Below, piece after piece: positions 63,068 to 64,000 of a stretch of 64,000 nucleotides of DNA. This stretch comes from Phycisphaerae bacterium (GTDB lineage Bacteria; Chloroflexota; Anaerolineae; 4572-78; J111). The notes below the pieces were generated by a model. It had not been told where the DNA came from. It saw nothing but the letters and a program-made list of their open reading frames with translations, and searched no databases. Position 1 is the stretch's first letter. Every line of letters starts with the position of its first letter. A program made the position numbers and the translations under genes. The stretch is from positions 1 to 64,000 of the forward strand of contig JANQQF010000011.1 in NCBI GenBank assembly GCA_028285035.1, in the 5' to 3' direction.

Positions 63068-63174
63068 AAAGGAGTCCAAAGTGTACGCCTAAAGCTCTTT
63101 TGGGTCGGACTTCTTTAACTGATAGCCAACCGAGTTTGATTACTAGATGTCGCATCGAAACCTTGTTTCGGTGC
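63068..63174. repeat. Two hairpin repeats left of the last methyltransferase
   Basis: A-type: AAAGGAGTCCAAAGTG with a looser partner GGGTCGGACTTCTTT (63068-63116). B-type: GCATCGAAAC, three-base loop, GTTTCGGTGC (63152-63174). Both types recur, in mirror order, at 63914 and 63965. Confidence 0.65.
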
Positions 63175-63213
63175 AGGTAAAATGTAGGTGTAAGCCATGA
63201 GAAAAATAGACAA

Positions 63214-63882
63214 ATGAGCTATGCTCCAGCCCAGTATTGGAATCGGTATTTTAGCAAACTTCATCAATCGGATCAGGATTTAGATTGGGGGACGCAATGG
63301 ATTGAGAACTTTCTTGAACCACTACACCGCGCTAATTGTCAAACTATTCTTGACTTGGGTTGTGGTACGGGTAATGAAGTTTTCAGCCTGACTCGCAAGG
63401 GATTTGATGTAATAGGTGTTGATTATTCGAAAGTGGGAGTCCGACATGCCTTGACAAAAACAGGATCAAAAGCTGCCTTTGTTGTAGCAGATATGGCGCA
63501 ACCATTACCGTTTCTTACGGCTAAGTTTGATGCGGTGATGTCAAATGTAGCAGCCCATATGTTTTCTGATAAGGTTACACGTGGAATTTTTAGGGAAATC
63601 AAGCGGATATTACAACCTAATGGGTTATTTCTCTTTCACCTGAATGCCATCGAAGATCGCCCTTTTCGAACGAGACGAAAGTCAGAGGTCCAAGAACTTG
63701 AGCCGAACTACATTTTAGAAGGCGATGGACAAACCATGCACTTTTTTTCCGTAGACTATTTACAGGAATTGCTAGTTGGATGGGGAGACGTGGAGTTAGA
63801 ATTAGTCGAAATTCCGGCGGATTTAACTAAGGGGTATTTACCAAAATGGGTTTGGCGAGGAATCGTGCATTGTCAGAAATGA
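63214..63882 (+). CDS. Class I SAM-dependent methyltransferase
   Basis: This 222-residue methyltransferase has the SAM motif ILDLGCGTGNE (about 45-55), the acidic VIGVDYS at the end of strand 2, and ADMAQPLPF at the motif II position. The substrate is not deducible. It is AT-rich relative to the hyu genes and bracketed by inverted hairpin repeats on both sides, which suggests it moved as a unit or is transcribed alone. Weak ribosome site. A short hairpin terminator follows. Confidence 0.88.
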   Translation: MSYAPAQYWNRYFSKLHQSDQDLDWGTQWIENFLEPLHRANCQTILDLGCGTGNEVFSLTRKGFDVIGVDYSKVGVRHALTKTGSKAAFVVADMAQPLPFLTAKFDAVMSNVAAHMFSDKVTRGIFREIKRILQPNGLFLFHLNAIEDRPFRTRRKSEVQELEPNYILEGDGQTMHFFSVDYLQELLVGWGDVELELVEIPADLTKGYLPKWVWRGIVHCQK

Positions 63883-63884
63883 AT

Positions 63885-63905
63885 TAGCCAAACTCAATTT
63901 GGCTA
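63885..63905 (+). terminator. Small hairpin after the methyltransferase
   Basis: TAGCCAAA (63885-63892) pairs exactly with TTTGGCTA (63898-63905) around a five-base loop. It starts two bases after the stop codon. U-tract is weak. Confidence 0.5.
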
Positions 63906-63913
63906 TTGAATTC

Positions 63914-63996
63914 CGCATCGAAACGGAGTTTCGATGCGAGAGAAAGTTAGTAACAAATATAAAAAAAGGAGTCCAAAGTGCACTTTGGACTCCTTT
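63914..63996. repeat. Mirror copies of the hairpin repeats, right of the methyltransferase
   Basis: B-type: CGCATCGAAAC and GTTTCGATGCG, perfect 11-bp stem with three-base loop GGA (63914-63938). A-type: a perfect 32-bp palindrome at 63965-63996 with centre AAAGTGCACTTT and outer AAAGGAGTCC. The A-type differs from that at 19348-19385 by changes that keep the pairing. Confidence 0.75.
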
Positions 63997-64000
63997 GAAG

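Overview
The window looks like a piece of a Chloroflexota (Anaerolineae-like) chromosome. This is an inference: base composition is mixed (about half GC, clearly AT-richer near 25-33 kb), a Ser/Thr kinase is fused to a STAND-type NTPase, there are many hydantoinase/oxoprolinase (HyuA/HyuB), S-methyl-thiohydantoin-desulfurase-like (DUF917) and MttB-type genes, and the intergenic DNA is full of small palindromic repeats. No rRNA, tRNA, CRISPR array, phage module or transposase gene was seen, so the phylum is not proven.

Layout. 0-9 kb, mostly minus strand: a small secreted protein, a membrane protein coupled to an OmpR-type response regulator, a large GT39-like glycosyltransferase, an ornithine-cyclodeaminase-family protein and a secreted seven-bladed propeller protein made of recently duplicated repeats. 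8.7-10 kb has no convincing gene, only repeats and a broken leader copy. 10-17 kb, plus: phosphomannomutase, a kinase-STAND protein, a membrane-STAND protein and cobS. 17-22 kb, minus: cupin, zinc-ribbon membrane protein, alpha/beta hydrolase, class III aminotransferase, and a DUF3037/HipA-like kinase pair. 22-36 kb, plus: MttB-family methyltransferase, an atypical SDR, a relic of hyuB, an AT-rich TOPRIM-like protein, several small unrelated cargo genes (two AraC regulators, luciferase-like lipoprotein, DUF3891, DinB), an aldo/keto reductase-quinone reductase pair, a DUF917 gene and a ParB-like gene.

36-63 kb is a catabolic island. It holds three separate HyuA/HyuB pairs (minus 36.0-39.8 kb; plus 47.2-51.0 kb; plus 57.5-61.3 kb), a fourth short HyuA, two further DUF917 paralogues, a duplicated DUF6092 protein, a nitroreductase-like protein, a complete Opp/Dpp-type ABC importer (binding protein, two permeases, two ATPases), a PucR-type regulator and an M20 dipeptidase. 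The simplest reading is uptake of a small peptide-like or cyclic-imide/hydantoin-like compound, ATP-dependent ring opening by HyuA/HyuB, possibly sulfur removal by the DUF917 proteins, and final cleavage by the M20 peptidase, under PucR control. The substrate cannot be read from the sequence.

Repeats are a theme. There are three copies of a roughly 260-280 bp non-coding element with matching terminal inverted repeats (MITE-like), long hairpins whose arms are built from repeated 6-8-base words, a palindrome family shared between 19.35 kb and both sides of the last methyltransferase gene, and a palindromic repeat that has entered a coding sequence in frame at 3.7 kb.
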